A DNA stretch of 41,012 nucleotides from Propionicimonas sp. Lineage in GTDB: Bacteria; Actinomycetota; Actinomycetes; Propionibacteriales; Propionibacteriaceae. Positions 1-6,551 of the stretch are shown here, one piece after another; position 1 is the stretch's first letter; each line of letters starts with the position of its first letter. Made by a program: the position numbers and the translations under genes. The notes under the pieces were generated by a model. That model was not told the origin of the DNA, searched no databases, and worked only from the letters and a program-made list of their open reading frames with translations. The DNA lies in the NCBI GenBank assembly GCA_027492575.1, contig JAPUEM010000048.1, positions 15,796 to 56,807 of the forward strand, given 5' to 3'.

Positions 1-117
1 GGCCACGCCGGTGGCATCCGCCGCCTGTTGCCGCGTCCGCAGCACCAGCCAGGCGGCGAGGGCGCCCACCGCCAGACCCAGCACGATGCCGGTGATCAAC
101 AACCCGATCTGTTCCAT
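1..117 (-). CDS. N-terminus of a membrane-anchored protein, possibly RmuC (partial)
   Basis: Only the first 39 codons lie in the window; the gene runs off the left edge. It starts at an ATG (117-115, minus strand) and encodes MEQIGLLITGIVLGLAVGAL and onward, one strong N-terminal transmembrane helix (about residues 5-26) followed by a basic, Gln/Ala-rich stretch. That is the usual start of RmuC-type proteins, whose membrane anchor precedes a long coiled coil and a nuclease-like domain, and rmuC is often found near ychF in actinobacteria. Too little is visible to prove the family; any single-pass protein with an N-terminal anchor would look alike. The gene is divergent from the M18 aminopeptidase, with 83 nt between start codons, and looks leaderless (box GACGAT, 6 nt gap). 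Confidence 0.5.
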   Translation of the reverse strand, partial: MEQIGLLITGIVLGLAVGALAAWLVLRTRQQAADATGVA

Positions 118-188
118 GCCCCCATCGTCGCCTGCCCCTCTGACAGTTTTGCGAAGCGACTCTCCAGCCAGCCGGTTTTCGCTTCGGG

Positions 189-194
189 CAGACT
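189..194 (+). promoter_or_regulatory. Leaderless -10 box of M18 peptidase gene (CAGACT)
   Basis: CAGACT ends exactly 6 nt before ATG 201. The divergent gene has GACGAT (124-129, minus) 6 nt before its ATG, so both starts look leaderless. Confidence 0.4.
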
Positions 195-200
195 GTGCCC

Positions 201-1463
201 ATGGCCTCCCCTGAGCACATCGCCGACCTCGCCGGCTTCGTCACCGCGTCCCCCTCCTCGTACCACGCCGCGGCCGAGGTGGCGCGCCGGCTTTCGACGG
301 CCGGCTACGCCGAACAGCGTGAGAGCGAGCCCTGGGACGCCTCCGCCGGCGGCCACTACGTGGTGCGGGACGGGGCGATCGTCGCCTGGTTCGTCCCCAC
401 CGAGGTGGCCGGCCCCGCCGGCTTCCGGATCGTCGGCGCCCACACCGACTCGCCCGGCTTCAAGCTCAAGCCCGATCCGTCCGCCTACGCCTTCGGCTGG
501 TCGCAGGCGGCCATGGAGGTCTACGGCGGCCCGCTGCCCAACTCGTGGCTGGATCGCGAGTTCGGCCTCGCCGGCCGGGTGATCGACCGGGACGGCACCA
601 CCCACCTGCTGCGGACCCCCGCTTGGCTGCGCATTCCGCAGGTAGCCCCGCACCTGGACCGCAGCGCCCACGAGAAGCTCAGCCTCGACCGGCAGGTGCA
701 CCTGAAGCCGGTGGCCGGCCTGGGCTCGGTCGACATCCTGTCGGCGCTGGCGGGGTCGCTGGGCCTGCACCGCGACGCCATCGACGGCCACGACCTCTTC
801 GCCTACGTCACCCAGCCGCCCGAGGTGATCGGCGTGGCGGGGGAGTTCCTGGCCTCGGCCCGGCTCGACAACCTCGCCAGCGTCCATGCCGGCCTGGTCG
901 CGCTGCTGGCCGCCGAGCCGTCCGACCAGATCACGGTGCTGGCCTGCTTCGACCACGAGGAGATCGGGTCGCAATCCCGCTCCGGCGCTGCTGGCCCGCT
1001 GCTGGAAGCCGTCCTCACCCGGATCGGGCACTCCCTGGGCTGGGGGCTGGACGAGCAGCAGCGCGCGCTCGCGGCGTCCTTCGTCATCTCCGCCGACGCC
1101 GGCCACGGCATCCACCCGAACTATCCGCAGCTGCACGACCCCGACCACCGTCCGCTGCTGAACTCCGGGCCGCTGCTGAAGGTGAACGCCAACCAGCGCT
1201 ACACCTCCGAAGGGCCGTCCTCGGCGCGGTGGCTGCGGGTCTGCCGGGCGGCCGGCGTCCCCACCCAGCCGTTCGTCTCGAACAACTCCGTCCCGTGCGG
1301 CTCGACGATCGGCCCGATCACCGCCGCCCGCCTGGGCATCACCTCGGTGGACGTCGGCATTCCGCTGCTGAGCATGCACTCGGCCCGCGAGCTGTGCGGC
1401 GTGGCCGATCCCGGCTACCTGGCCACCGCGCTGACGGCGTTCTACAGCGGCGCGGAGCGGTAG
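201..1463 (+). CDS. apeB: M18 family aminopeptidase
   Basis: Probable metallo-aminopeptidase of family M18 (aspartyl aminopeptidase type), a cytosolic di-zinc enzyme that removes N-terminal residues, often acidic ones, from peptides. The 420-aa length fits the family. Visible signature blocks are HTDSPGF (His81, Asp83, metal ligands), DHEEIGS (about 251-257, catalytic Glu pair), SADAGHG near 298, and MHSARE (His393, C-terminal metal ligand). The ATG at 201 is preferred to the GTG two codons upstream because a -10-like CAGACT ends 6 nt before it, which suggests a leaderless transcript. There is no signal peptide. It lies upstream of ychF with a 91-nt gap and was probably a separate unit. Substrate preference cannot be read from sequence. 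Confidence 0.93.
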   Translation: MASPEHIADLAGFVTASPSSYHAAAEVARRLSTAGYAEQRESEPWDASAGGHYVVRDGAIVAWFVPTEVAGPAGFRIVGAHTDSPGFKLKPDPSAYAFGWSQAAMEVYGGPLPNSWLDREFGLAGRVIDRDGTTHLLRTPAWLRIPQVAPHLDRSAHEKLSLDRQVHLKPVAGLGSVDILSALAGSLGLHRDAIDGHDLFAYVTQPPEVIGVAGEFLASARLDNLASVHAGLVALLAAEPSDQITVLACFDHEEIGSQSRSGAAGPLLEAVLTRIGHSLGWGLDEQQRALAASFVISADAGHGIHPNYPQLHDPDHRPLLNSGPLLKVNANQRYTSEGPSSARWLRVCRAAGVPTQPFVSNNSVPCGSTIGPITAARLGITSVDVGIPLLSMHSARELCGVADPGYLATALTAFYSGAER

Positions 1464-1540
1464 CCGCGCACCCCGGCCCGACTCGGAGTTGGTTCACCGC
1501 TCCCGGTGGGCGCGGTTCGTCCACAACCCGCGCTGATCGG

Positions 1541-1546
1541 TAGGCT
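1541..1546 (+). promoter_or_regulatory. Putative -10 box of ychF (TAGGCT)
   Basis: TAGGCT lies 8 nt before GTG 1555. It is the same hexamer as before higA, dapE, tatB and the CitE-like gene, though at slightly wider spacing. Confidence 0.4.
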
Positions 1547-1554
1547 TGCCCGAC

Positions 1555-2628
1555 GTGGCTCTCACCATCGGAATCGTCGGCCTGCCCAACGCGGGCAAGT
1601 CCACCCTGTTCAACGCCCTGACCCGCAACGACGTGCTCGCGGCGAACTACCCGTTCGCCACCATCGAGCCGAACGTGGGGGTGGTCGGCGTCCCGGATCC
1701 GCGGCTGCCGGTGCTGGCCGAGATCTTCGGCTCGGAGCGGATCATCCCGGCGACGGTGAGCTTCGTGGACATCGCGGGCATCGTGAAGGGCGCCTCGGCG
1801 GGGGAGGGGATGGGCAACGCCTTCCTGGCCAACATCCGGGAGGCGGACGCGATCTGCCAGGTCACCCGCGTCTTCCGCGACCCCGACGTGACCCACGTGG
1901 ACGGGGAGGTCGACCCGGGCAACGACATCGAGACGATCCGTACCGAGCTGATCCTGGCCGACCTGCAGACCGTCGAGAAGGCGCTGCCCCGGCTGGAGAA
2001 GGAGGCGCGGCTGAAGAAGGAACGTCAGCCGGTGCTGGCCGCCGTCCAGGAGGCCCAGCAGGTGCTCAACTCGGGCCAGGGGGTGCATGCCGCCGGGCTC
2101 GATCTCGAGCCGCTGCGGGAGCTCTTCCTGCTCACCGCGAAGCCCTACCTGTACGTCTTCAACTGCGATTCCGACGAACTGACGGACGCTGACCTGGTCG
2201 GCCGGATGCGTGAGTTGGTGGCGCCGGCCGAGGCGATCTTCCTGGACGCCAAGATCGAATCCGAACTGATCGAGATGGAGCCGGACGAGGCCCGCGAGTT
2301 CCTGGTGGAGATGGGGATCGGCGAGCCCGGTCTGGAAACCCTGGCCCGGGTCGGCTACGACACCCTCGGCCTGCAGAGCTACCTCACCGCCGGCCCCAAG
2401 GAGGCCCGCGGCTGGACGATCCACAAGGGCTGGACGGCCCCCCAGGCCGCCGGCGTCATCCACACCGACTTCCAGAAGGGCTTCATCAAGGCCGAGATCG
2501 TGAGCTTCGACGACCTGGTCGCCGCCGGCTCGATGGCCGCCGCCCGCGCCGCCGGCCGCGTCCGCATGGAGGGCAAGGACTACGTCATGGCCGACGGCGA
2601 CGTTGTCGAGTTCCGTTTCAACGTGTAG
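1555..2628 (+). CDS. ychF: Redox-regulated ribosome-associated ATPase YchF
   Basis: YchF/OLA1 is an Obg-related P-loop protein that hydrolyses ATP rather than GTP, binds ribosomes and modulates stress responses. The protein is 357 aa from GTG 1555, matching the usual 360 or so. Seen in order: G1 loop GLPNAGKST (residues 9-17), switch region [12 protein letters not shown], a central coiled-coil insertion rich in Glu/Lys/Arg, and a C-terminal TGS-type domain ending in [18 protein letters not shown]. An in-frame TTG at 1546 is possible, but GTG 1555 gives the canonical [12 protein letters not shown] start. A TAGGCT box (1541-1546) lies 8 nt before the GTG, with no ribosome binding site, so it is probably leaderless. 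The next reading frame is open directly after its TAG stop. Confidence 0.96.
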   Translation: MALTIGIVGLPNAGKSTLFNALTRNDVLAANYPFATIEPNVGVVGVPDPRLPVLAEIFGSERIIPATVSFVDIAGIVKGASAGEGMGNAFLANIREADAICQVTRVFRDPDVTHVDGEVDPGNDIETIRTELILADLQTVEKALPRLEKEARLKKERQPVLAAVQEAQQVLNSGQGVHAAGLDLEPLRELFLLTAKPYLYVFNCDSDELTDADLVGRMRELVAPAEAIFLDAKIESELIEMEPDEAREFLVEMGIGEPGLETLARVGYDTLGLQSYLTAGPKEARGWTIHKGWTAPQAAGVIHTDFQKGFIKAEIVSFDDLVAAGSMAAARAAGRVRMEGKDYVMADGDVVEFRFNV

Positions 2629-2658
2629 CCGGACAAAGTTGACGAGCAGGTCCGCGCT

Positions 2659-3237
2659 TTGCTGACTGAGTTGGATGATCATGCCTTCTTCGAGCTTGAG
2701 GGAGAGTGCCTCACCTCGAACCAACTCTCGTTCCTCGCTGAGCTACGAAGAAGTCTGAACGATCGCCTTCGTCCGTACTGTGCCGAGCTTGATGCCGCCA
2801 GGCTGCTCCTGGTCCTGGACGTCGATGCGCCCGCTGCCGCCCTGGTCTCCGTCGGTCTTGAGCTTTGTGGGACCAAGCTTCGAGGAGATCGGATCAGCGT
2901 TCATGATCGCTCGTTCCCGCCGAGCCCAACGGCTGATGGGTTTGTGGTGGAGGGCCCGCCGAATGAGCTGGCCGCACGAGGAAGCGGACTACTTCAGTGG
3001 TTCGCGAATCGGCCGATCGTCAGGCACGAATGGCTGCATCGCCGCAGGGTCTACGCGGACTGCTACCTGTTTGAGGATTCAGGGGAACGACTCGCGCAGA
3101 CCTACCGGTCCGATTGGGCTCCTCAAGGCCAGGAGCAACGCCTGATCGCTGAGGGATTCGTCCACGGCAAGGGGTGGATTCAGACTCTGGGACTCGGAGA
3201 GCCCGACCGTGTTGTTCATGTTCGCGGCCGCCGGTGA
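2659..3237 (+). CDS. Hypothetical protein in a lower-GC patch
   Basis: An unrecognised 192-aa cytosolic protein with no signal peptide or membrane helix. The N-terminal third is helical and acidic; the C-terminal half has aromatic and basic blocks such as RPIVRHEWLHRRRVYADCYL and ends with VHVRGRR. Third-position G+C is visibly lower than in neighbours: 2701-2760 holds 33 G/C of 60. The frame is the same as ychF and is open right after the ychF TAG stop; the 10 codons before TTG 2659 also read like protein (DKVDEQVRAL), yet no standard start codon lies among them. TTG 2659, with weak AGCAGG upstream, is therefore the best start, but a gene that lost its 5' end is an alternative. Function unknown. 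Confidence 0.55.
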   Translation: MLTELDDHAFFELEGECLTSNQLSFLAELRRSLNDRLRPYCAELDAARLLLVLDVDAPAAALVSVGLELCGTKLRGDRISVHDRSFPPSPTADGFVVEGPPNELAARGSGLLQWFANRPIVRHEWLHRRRVYADCYLFEDSGERLAQTYRSDWAPQGQEQRLIAEGFVHGKGWIQTLGLGEPDRVVHVRGRR

Positions 3238-3300
3238 GGATCACGCTACTGAGCTGGATGCGTGATGCCTCTTCGCAACGTAACGTGGTGGAGTTCAGGT

Positions 3301-3337
3301 TAACGTCTAGCGTTATTGACGGATGTCGTTATAGGCT
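3301..3337 (+). promoter_or_regulatory. Promoter and putative operator of the HigA-type gene
   Basis: A TAGGCT box at 3332-3337 ends 6 nt before GTG 3344, the spacing of a leaderless start. Directly upstream are two direct CGTTAT repeats (3311-3316 and 3327-3332, 16 nt apart) and an inverted TAACG/CGTTA pair (3301-3305 and 3311-3315). HigA-type antitoxins usually repress their own promoter by binding such repeats. Binding here is inferred. Confidence 0.4.
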
Positions 3338-3343
3338 GTTCCC

Positions 3344-3380
3344 GTGATCAGGTCGTTCGGCAGCACGCTCAGTGGCGAAT
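3344..3380 (+). pseudogene. Putative remnant of higB toxin 5' end
   Basis: The first codons after the leaderless GTG read MIRSFGSTLSGE. RelE/HigB toxins commonly begin MIKSF or MIRSF followed by a short charged helix, and higB is expected exactly here, upstream of higA. The toxin core is absent, so if this is a remnant nearly the whole gene has been deleted. The right boundary is approximate, and the match is short enough to be chance. Confidence 0.35.
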
Positions 3381-3733
3381 CTGCTTCGTTTGGAGAGAAG
3401 GAGGGGCAGAGGATGTTGAACTCGTCGACTACCACTGAGGGTGACCTGATCGAGCCGATCCATCCGGGGGAGATCCTGATGGAGGATTTCATCGTGGGTT
3501 TCGGGATCACACAGAACAAGCTGGCCGTGTCGATCGGCGTGCCCCCGCGACGCATCAACGAGATCGTGCACGGCAAGCGTGGAATCACGGCCGATACCGC
3601 GATCCGTCTTGCGCGGTACTTCGGGACGTCGGAGGAGTTCTGGATGAACCTGCAGTCCAACTACGAGTTGCGGATCGAGCGCCGAGTTCTGCGGGACAAG
3701 GTCGCAGCGATCACCCCACTGAAGGTCGCGTGA
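3344..3733 (+). CDS. higA: HigA-family antitoxin with a probable higB remnant at its start
   Basis: XRE/HigA-type DNA-binding antitoxin. From about residue 37 the sequence is canonical: IHPGEILMEDFIVGFGITQN, then a helix-turn-helix (KLAVSIGVPPRRINEIVHGK), RGITADTAIRLARYF and FGTSEEFWMNLQSNYEL. HigA normally sits behind its RelE-fold toxin HigB, but none is here. Instead, a leaderless-looking GTG at 3344 opens with MIRSFGSTL, which resembles the start of HigB toxins, and runs in frame into HigA; an internal deletion of higB would explain this. A second possible start, ATG 3413 with AAGGAGG 8 nt upstream, gives the normal 106-aa antitoxin and is probably the ancestral higA start. The stop overlaps the next gene by 4 nt (GTGA). 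The family is clear; the remnant is inference. Confidence 0.85.
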   Translation: MIRSFGSTLSGESASFGEKEGQRMLNSSTTTEGDLIEPIHPGEILMEDFIVGFGITQNKLAVSIGVPPRRINEIVHGKRGITADTAIRLARYFGTSEEFWMNLQSNYELRIERRVLRDKVAAITPLKVA

Positions 3734-3945
3734 GGGCGGGGTCCGAGGAGTTCGCGGGCGGCCCCTTCGACTACGTGACGACCAAGTCCGGCGACGTCCG
3801 GATCGCGCGCGGAGGGCGCATTGTCACGATCGTGCGGGGAGCAGCCGCCCGGAAGCTCCTGGGCCGGCTCGGCAGCGACGAGCTGAGGGACCAGCAGGAA
3901 CTGGCCAGGGCGACCGGCAACTACAAGCGAGGCAATGAGCGCTAG
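3730..3945 (+). CDS. Small conserved-looking protein coupled to higA
   Basis: A 71-aa cytosolic protein starting at GTG 3730, overlapping the higA stop by 4 nt (GTGA), so translation is probably coupled. It reads as a short beta-rich N-terminus (DYVTTKSGDVRIARGGRIVT) and a helical C-terminus ending ATGNYKRGNER. I recall small proteins of unknown function in actinobacteria and firmicutes with the same layout and the ending 'TGN(Y/F)KRGNE', so it is probably a real family and not a chance frame. The position behind an antitoxin suggests an accessory or regulatory part of the same module. It has no toxin-like motif I can name. Confidence 0.65.
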   Translation: MRAGSEEFAGGPFDYVTTKSGDVRIARGGRIVTIVRGAAARKLLGRLGSDELRDQQELARATGNYKRGNER

Positions 3946-4024
3946 GGCCGACCAACGGGTGCTCTGCGAGCGGATCGATTGGCCGAGCCTGCTCAACCCC
4001 TGGTCAGGATGGGTTCGCCGGTGG

Positions 4025-4030
4025 CAGCAT
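4025..4030 (+). promoter_or_regulatory. Leaderless -10 box of corA (CAGCAT)
   Basis: CAGCAT ends exactly 6 nt before ATG 4037. No ribosome binding site precedes that ATG. This places the start at 4037 and leaves no room for a magnesium-sensing leader. Confidence 0.45.
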
Positions 4031-4036
4031 GGCCCC

Positions 4037-5050
4037 ATGCTGGGACGGCTGCTGTGGATCGATCGCGCGACCAATGCGGTGACGCAGCGCGAGCTGACCG
4101 AGTTGCCCGCGCTGATGGCTGACGAGACGGGCTGGCTCTGGCTCGACATTCCCGAGCCGGACGACGAGGCGGCAGCCGTCCTCCGGGATGTCTTCAAGGC
4201 CCATCCCGCCGCTGTCTCGGACATCGTCGAACGCAACCACCTGCCGCGGCTCCACGTCTATGGCCAGATCCTGCTGCTGGTGCTGCACCGCCCGGCGGTG
4301 GGTGAGGGCGGCCACATGCACTACCTCGAACTCGACCAGTTGATCGGACCGAACTACCTGGTCACCAGCCATGGCCCCCGCAATCTCAAGGTGCCGCTGG
4401 AGTGGATGGTCGAGCAGACCGACGAGGTGGCCGACCGGATGCTGTCGGGCCGGTTCCGTCCGACGGCCCCGTGGCAGGCCTCGCACCGGATCGTCACCGT
4501 CACGGCGATCGCCGAGGAACGCTTCGTCAACAAGCTGGCCCGCCAGGTCGGCAAGCTGGAACAGAAGGTGATGGACCGCTCAGCGGAGACCAACCCGCAG
4601 CACTTCCTGGAGGAGTTGTTCCGCGCGCGTCATGCCCTGCTGACGGTGCAGACGATGACCAGCCAGGCCGCCGAGATCTACGGACGGGCGATCGGCCTGC
4701 TGGGTGGCCGGGACCAGGCGGTCGACGCCGCGCTGGCCGACAACAAGGACGCCTATGACCGGCTCAGCAGGATCACGGCGAGCCAGCTGGCGTTCCTCGC
4801 CGGGGTGACCGAGTACCACCGTGCCCGCACCGACACGAAGATGACCATCGCGGCCGAACGGCTCGCCGTGATCGCGGCGGTGACCCTGCCGGTCACGGCG
4901 ATCAGCTCGATCGTCGGGATGAACGTCATCAGCAACGACGTCACACGCTGGGAATGGCTCGCCGGCCTGACCGCGGTCATGCTCGGGTTGTCGCTGGTCT
5001 TGCTGCGCTGGGCCAAGCGTCAGGATGGTGGTGAGTCGCCGGTCGCTTGA
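4037..5050 (+). CDS. corA: CorA-family magnesium/divalent cation transporter
   Basis: CorA forms a pentameric inner-membrane channel for Mg2+ and related cations. This copy is 337 aa from ATG 4037. It has a long cytosolic N-terminal alpha/beta domain, a helical stalk (about 180-275), and two C-terminal membrane helices with the family's signature GMN at the end of the first (SSIVGMNVISND), followed by LAGLTAVMLGLSLVLL and a basic tail. An upstream in-frame extension to 3935 has no family similarity and is rejected as start. The stop lies 18 nt from that of the convergent gene at 5069. The protein could carry Co2+, Ni2+ or Zn2+ instead; sequence does not decide. Confidence 0.92.
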   Translation: MLGRLLWIDRATNAVTQRELTELPALMADETGWLWLDIPEPDDEAAAVLRDVFKAHPAAVSDIVERNHLPRLHVYGQILLLVLHRPAVGEGGHMHYLELDQLIGPNYLVTSHGPRNLKVPLEWMVEQTDEVADRMLSGRFRPTAPWQASHRIVTVTAIAEERFVNKLARQVGKLEQKVMDRSAETNPQHFLEELFRARHALLTVQTMTSQAAEIYGRAIGLLGGRDQAVDAALADNKDAYDRLSRITASQLAFLAGVTEYHRARTDTKMTIAAERLAVIAAVTLPVTAISSIVGMNVISNDVTRWEWLAGLTAVMLGLSLVLLRWAKRQDGGESPVA

Positions 5051-5068
5051 ACTCCGCTCAAGGCATGG

Positions 5069-5614
5069 CTAGAAGGGGTAGCCGTGGCGGACCAGCAGCA
5101 CGGCGGCCGAGAGCAGCGCGTAGCCGAGGAAGGTGACCGCGATCCACGGGCAGGCCCATCGGCTGGTCGCATAGCTACCGCGACGCAGCAGCGGGACCAT
5201 CGCGCACAGCCCGGCCACCTGCACGGCGGCGAGGACCAGGTACGACCAGTCGGCGAAGACCCAGGCCAGCGGCAGGAAGTGGAGCGCGACGCACAGGCCG
5301 ATCCACCAGCCGTACCAGCGTCGCTGCCCGCGGCGGGCCAGCACCAGGCATCCGGCGCCGATCACCACGGCCTCGGCTGCGACGATCAGGCCGAAGACCC
5401 AGTACTGGCCCTCGAGCGCTGTGGCGGTGCCCCAGTTGCGCCAGACCAGCAGGCCGAACGGCACCGAGAGCAGCAGGCCGAGCACCGAGCCGGCGCCGAG
5501 CCAGCCCCGGAGCCGGGGCTCGGGATCCTCCTGTGCCCACCCGAACCAGCCGGCGGCCATGATGGCCAGCCAGGCGATAGCGAAGGCCTGGTCCCGAAGG
5601 AATTCGGTGATCAT
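5069..5614 (-). CDS. Polytopic membrane protein of unknown function
   Basis: A 181-aa integral membrane protein with about six hydrophobic helices separated by short charged loops (for example WAQEDPEPRLRGW and ARRGQRRWYGWW), rich in Trp, with no catalytic motif I recognise. It starts at ATG 5614, which overlaps the stop codon of a 19-codon upstream ORF as ATGA, so translation may be coupled. No ribosome binding site is obvious. It converges on corA with an 18-nt gap. It could be a small permease or a structural membrane protein; I cannot assign a family. Confidence 0.75.
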   Translation of the reverse strand: MITEFLRDQAFAIAWLAIMAAGWFGWAQEDPEPRLRGWLGAGSVLGLLLSVPFGLLVWRNWGTATALEGQYWVFGLIVAAEAVVIGAGCLVLARRGQRRWYGWWIGLCVALHFLPLAWVFADWSYLVLAAVQVAGLCAMVPLLRRGSYATSRWACPWIAVTFLGYALLSAAVLLVRHGYPF

Positions 5615-5670
5615 CGGGCTTTGACCAGCGGGAAGCAGATCCGGCTGGGGGTGCGGTCCGGAGACATCAT
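5611..5670 (-). CDS. Putative leaderless 19-aa upstream ORF
   Basis: The ORF reads MMSPDRTPSRICFPLVKAR and stops with a TGA that overlaps the ATG of the 181-aa membrane protein (ATGA). A box TACGGT (5678-5683, minus strand) lies 7 nt before its ATG, the same arrangement as the other leaderless starts here. This suggests that transcription begins at this small ORF and that the membrane protein is translated by re-initiation. No homologue is known to me. The peptide may be only a translational leader. Confidence 0.4.
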   Translation of the reverse strand: MMSPDRTPSRICFPLVKAR

Positions 5671-5737
5671 GGGCCTAACCGTAGCTGGTCGGACGGCCCC
5701 CTGGCCGTTGGCAGGTTCGCGTGCTCGGGCGGAGGCA

Positions 5738-5743
5738 TACTCT
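5738..5743 (+). promoter_or_regulatory. Leaderless -10 box of ydcF-like gene (TACTCT)
   Basis: TACTCT ends 7 nt before ATG 5751. It forms a divergent promoter pair with TACGGT (5678-5683, minus strand) for the small ORF and membrane protein. Confidence 0.45.
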
Positions 5744-5750
5744 CAAAGGC

Positions 5751-6485
5751 ATGAGGCGGGCGGAGTGGATGTGGCGCGGTGGGCTGGTGGCGCTCGGACT
5801 CGTCCTGCTGGGTAACGGGGTCTGGCTGCTGGCGACCGCGAACCTGAACCTCGGAGTGTTGCTTCAGTTGGCGGTCTCCTTCGGCCTGATCGGCTTCGGT
5901 GCCTTCCGGCGGCTCTCTCGACTGCGGTGGCTCACTGTGCCGGCGGTGGTGGCGGTGGTCGGCTTCGGGATGGTCGCGGGCTTCCTGGCCGGCTACGGAC
6001 TGAGTGACACGGCGTCCGAGGACGAGGAGGCGCTGGTCGTGCTGGGAGCGGCGGTGCACGGACGCGAGGTGTCGCCGTCCCTGGCCCAGCGACTCGACGT
6101 GGCGGTCGGCTACCACCAGCGCAACCCGGCCGCGCTGATCGTCGTCACCGGCGGACGCGGGCCGCAGGAGGATGTCGCGGAGGCGGACGCGGCTCGCGAC
6201 TACCTGCTGGCCAGCGGCGTCGCGGAGGACCTCATCGTGGTCGAGGATCGCTCGACCTCCACGGAGGAGAACGTCGCCTTCGCCAAGGAGTTGCTGGACG
6301 AGCGGCTGGGCGGCGACTACCGGATCGCCTTCGTCACCAACGAGTACCACGTCTGGCGCGCCGGACGAATCGCCGCGCAGGCCGGGCTCGATGCCCGCCA
6401 TCTCCACTCGACCACCCGCTGGTACGTCTGGCCCTCCAGCTACCTGCGGGAGAGCGTCGCCGTGCTCTGGTCGCTGGTCGCCTGA
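5751..6485 (+). CDS. YdcF/SanA/ElyC-family (DUF218) membrane protein
   Basis: A 244-aa protein with three N-terminal membrane helices (roughly residues 8-80) and an extracytoplasmic DUF218 domain. The domain shows the family's blocks: ALVVLGAAVHGREVSPSL, RLDVAVGYHQ, IVVTGGRGPQE, EADAARDYL, VEDRSTSTEENVAFA and IAFVTNEYHVWRA. Relatives (SanA, ElyC, YdcF) are linked to envelope integrity and lipid-carrier or peptidoglycan metabolism, but no reaction is firmly established. ATG 5751 is chosen because TACTCT lies 7 nt upstream. It is followed after 66 nt by pulA, which has its own box, so it is likely monocistronic. Confidence 0.88.
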   Translation: MRRAEWMWRGGLVALGLVLLGNGVWLLATANLNLGVLLQLAVSFGLIGFGAFRRLSRLRWLTVPAVVAVVGFGMVAGFLAGYGLSDTASEDEEALVVLGAAVHGREVSPSLAQRLDVAVGYHQRNPAALIVVTGGRGPQEDVAEADAARDYLLASGVAEDLIVVEDRSTSTEENVAFAKELLDERLGGDYRIAFVTNEYHVWRAGRIAAQAGLDARHLHSTTRWYVWPSSYLRESVAVLWSLVA

Positions 6486-6537
6486 TCGGCACAACGCGGG
6501 CGTCCGCGGCCTCCCACGCCGCGACGGCCAGGAGTGG

Positions 6538-6543
6538 CAGAAT
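6538..6543 (+). promoter_or_regulatory. Putative -10 box of pulA (CAGAAT)
   Basis: CAGAAT lies 8 nt before ATG 6552. The string TGGCAGAATC recurs with the same 8-nt spacing before the GH20 gene (32307-32312), which supports a shared promoter type. Confidence 0.35.
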
Positions 6544-6551
6544 CGACAGCC

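Noticed and set aside
3946-4036. Magnesium riboswitch upstream of corA
   Set aside because: The gene looks leaderless and no M-box-like structure or leader is visible; the same holds for the MgtE_N/CBS gene.
3935-4036. N-terminal extension of CorA
   Set aside because: The 34 extra residues do not resemble CorA, and CAGCAT lies exactly 6 nt before ATG 4037.
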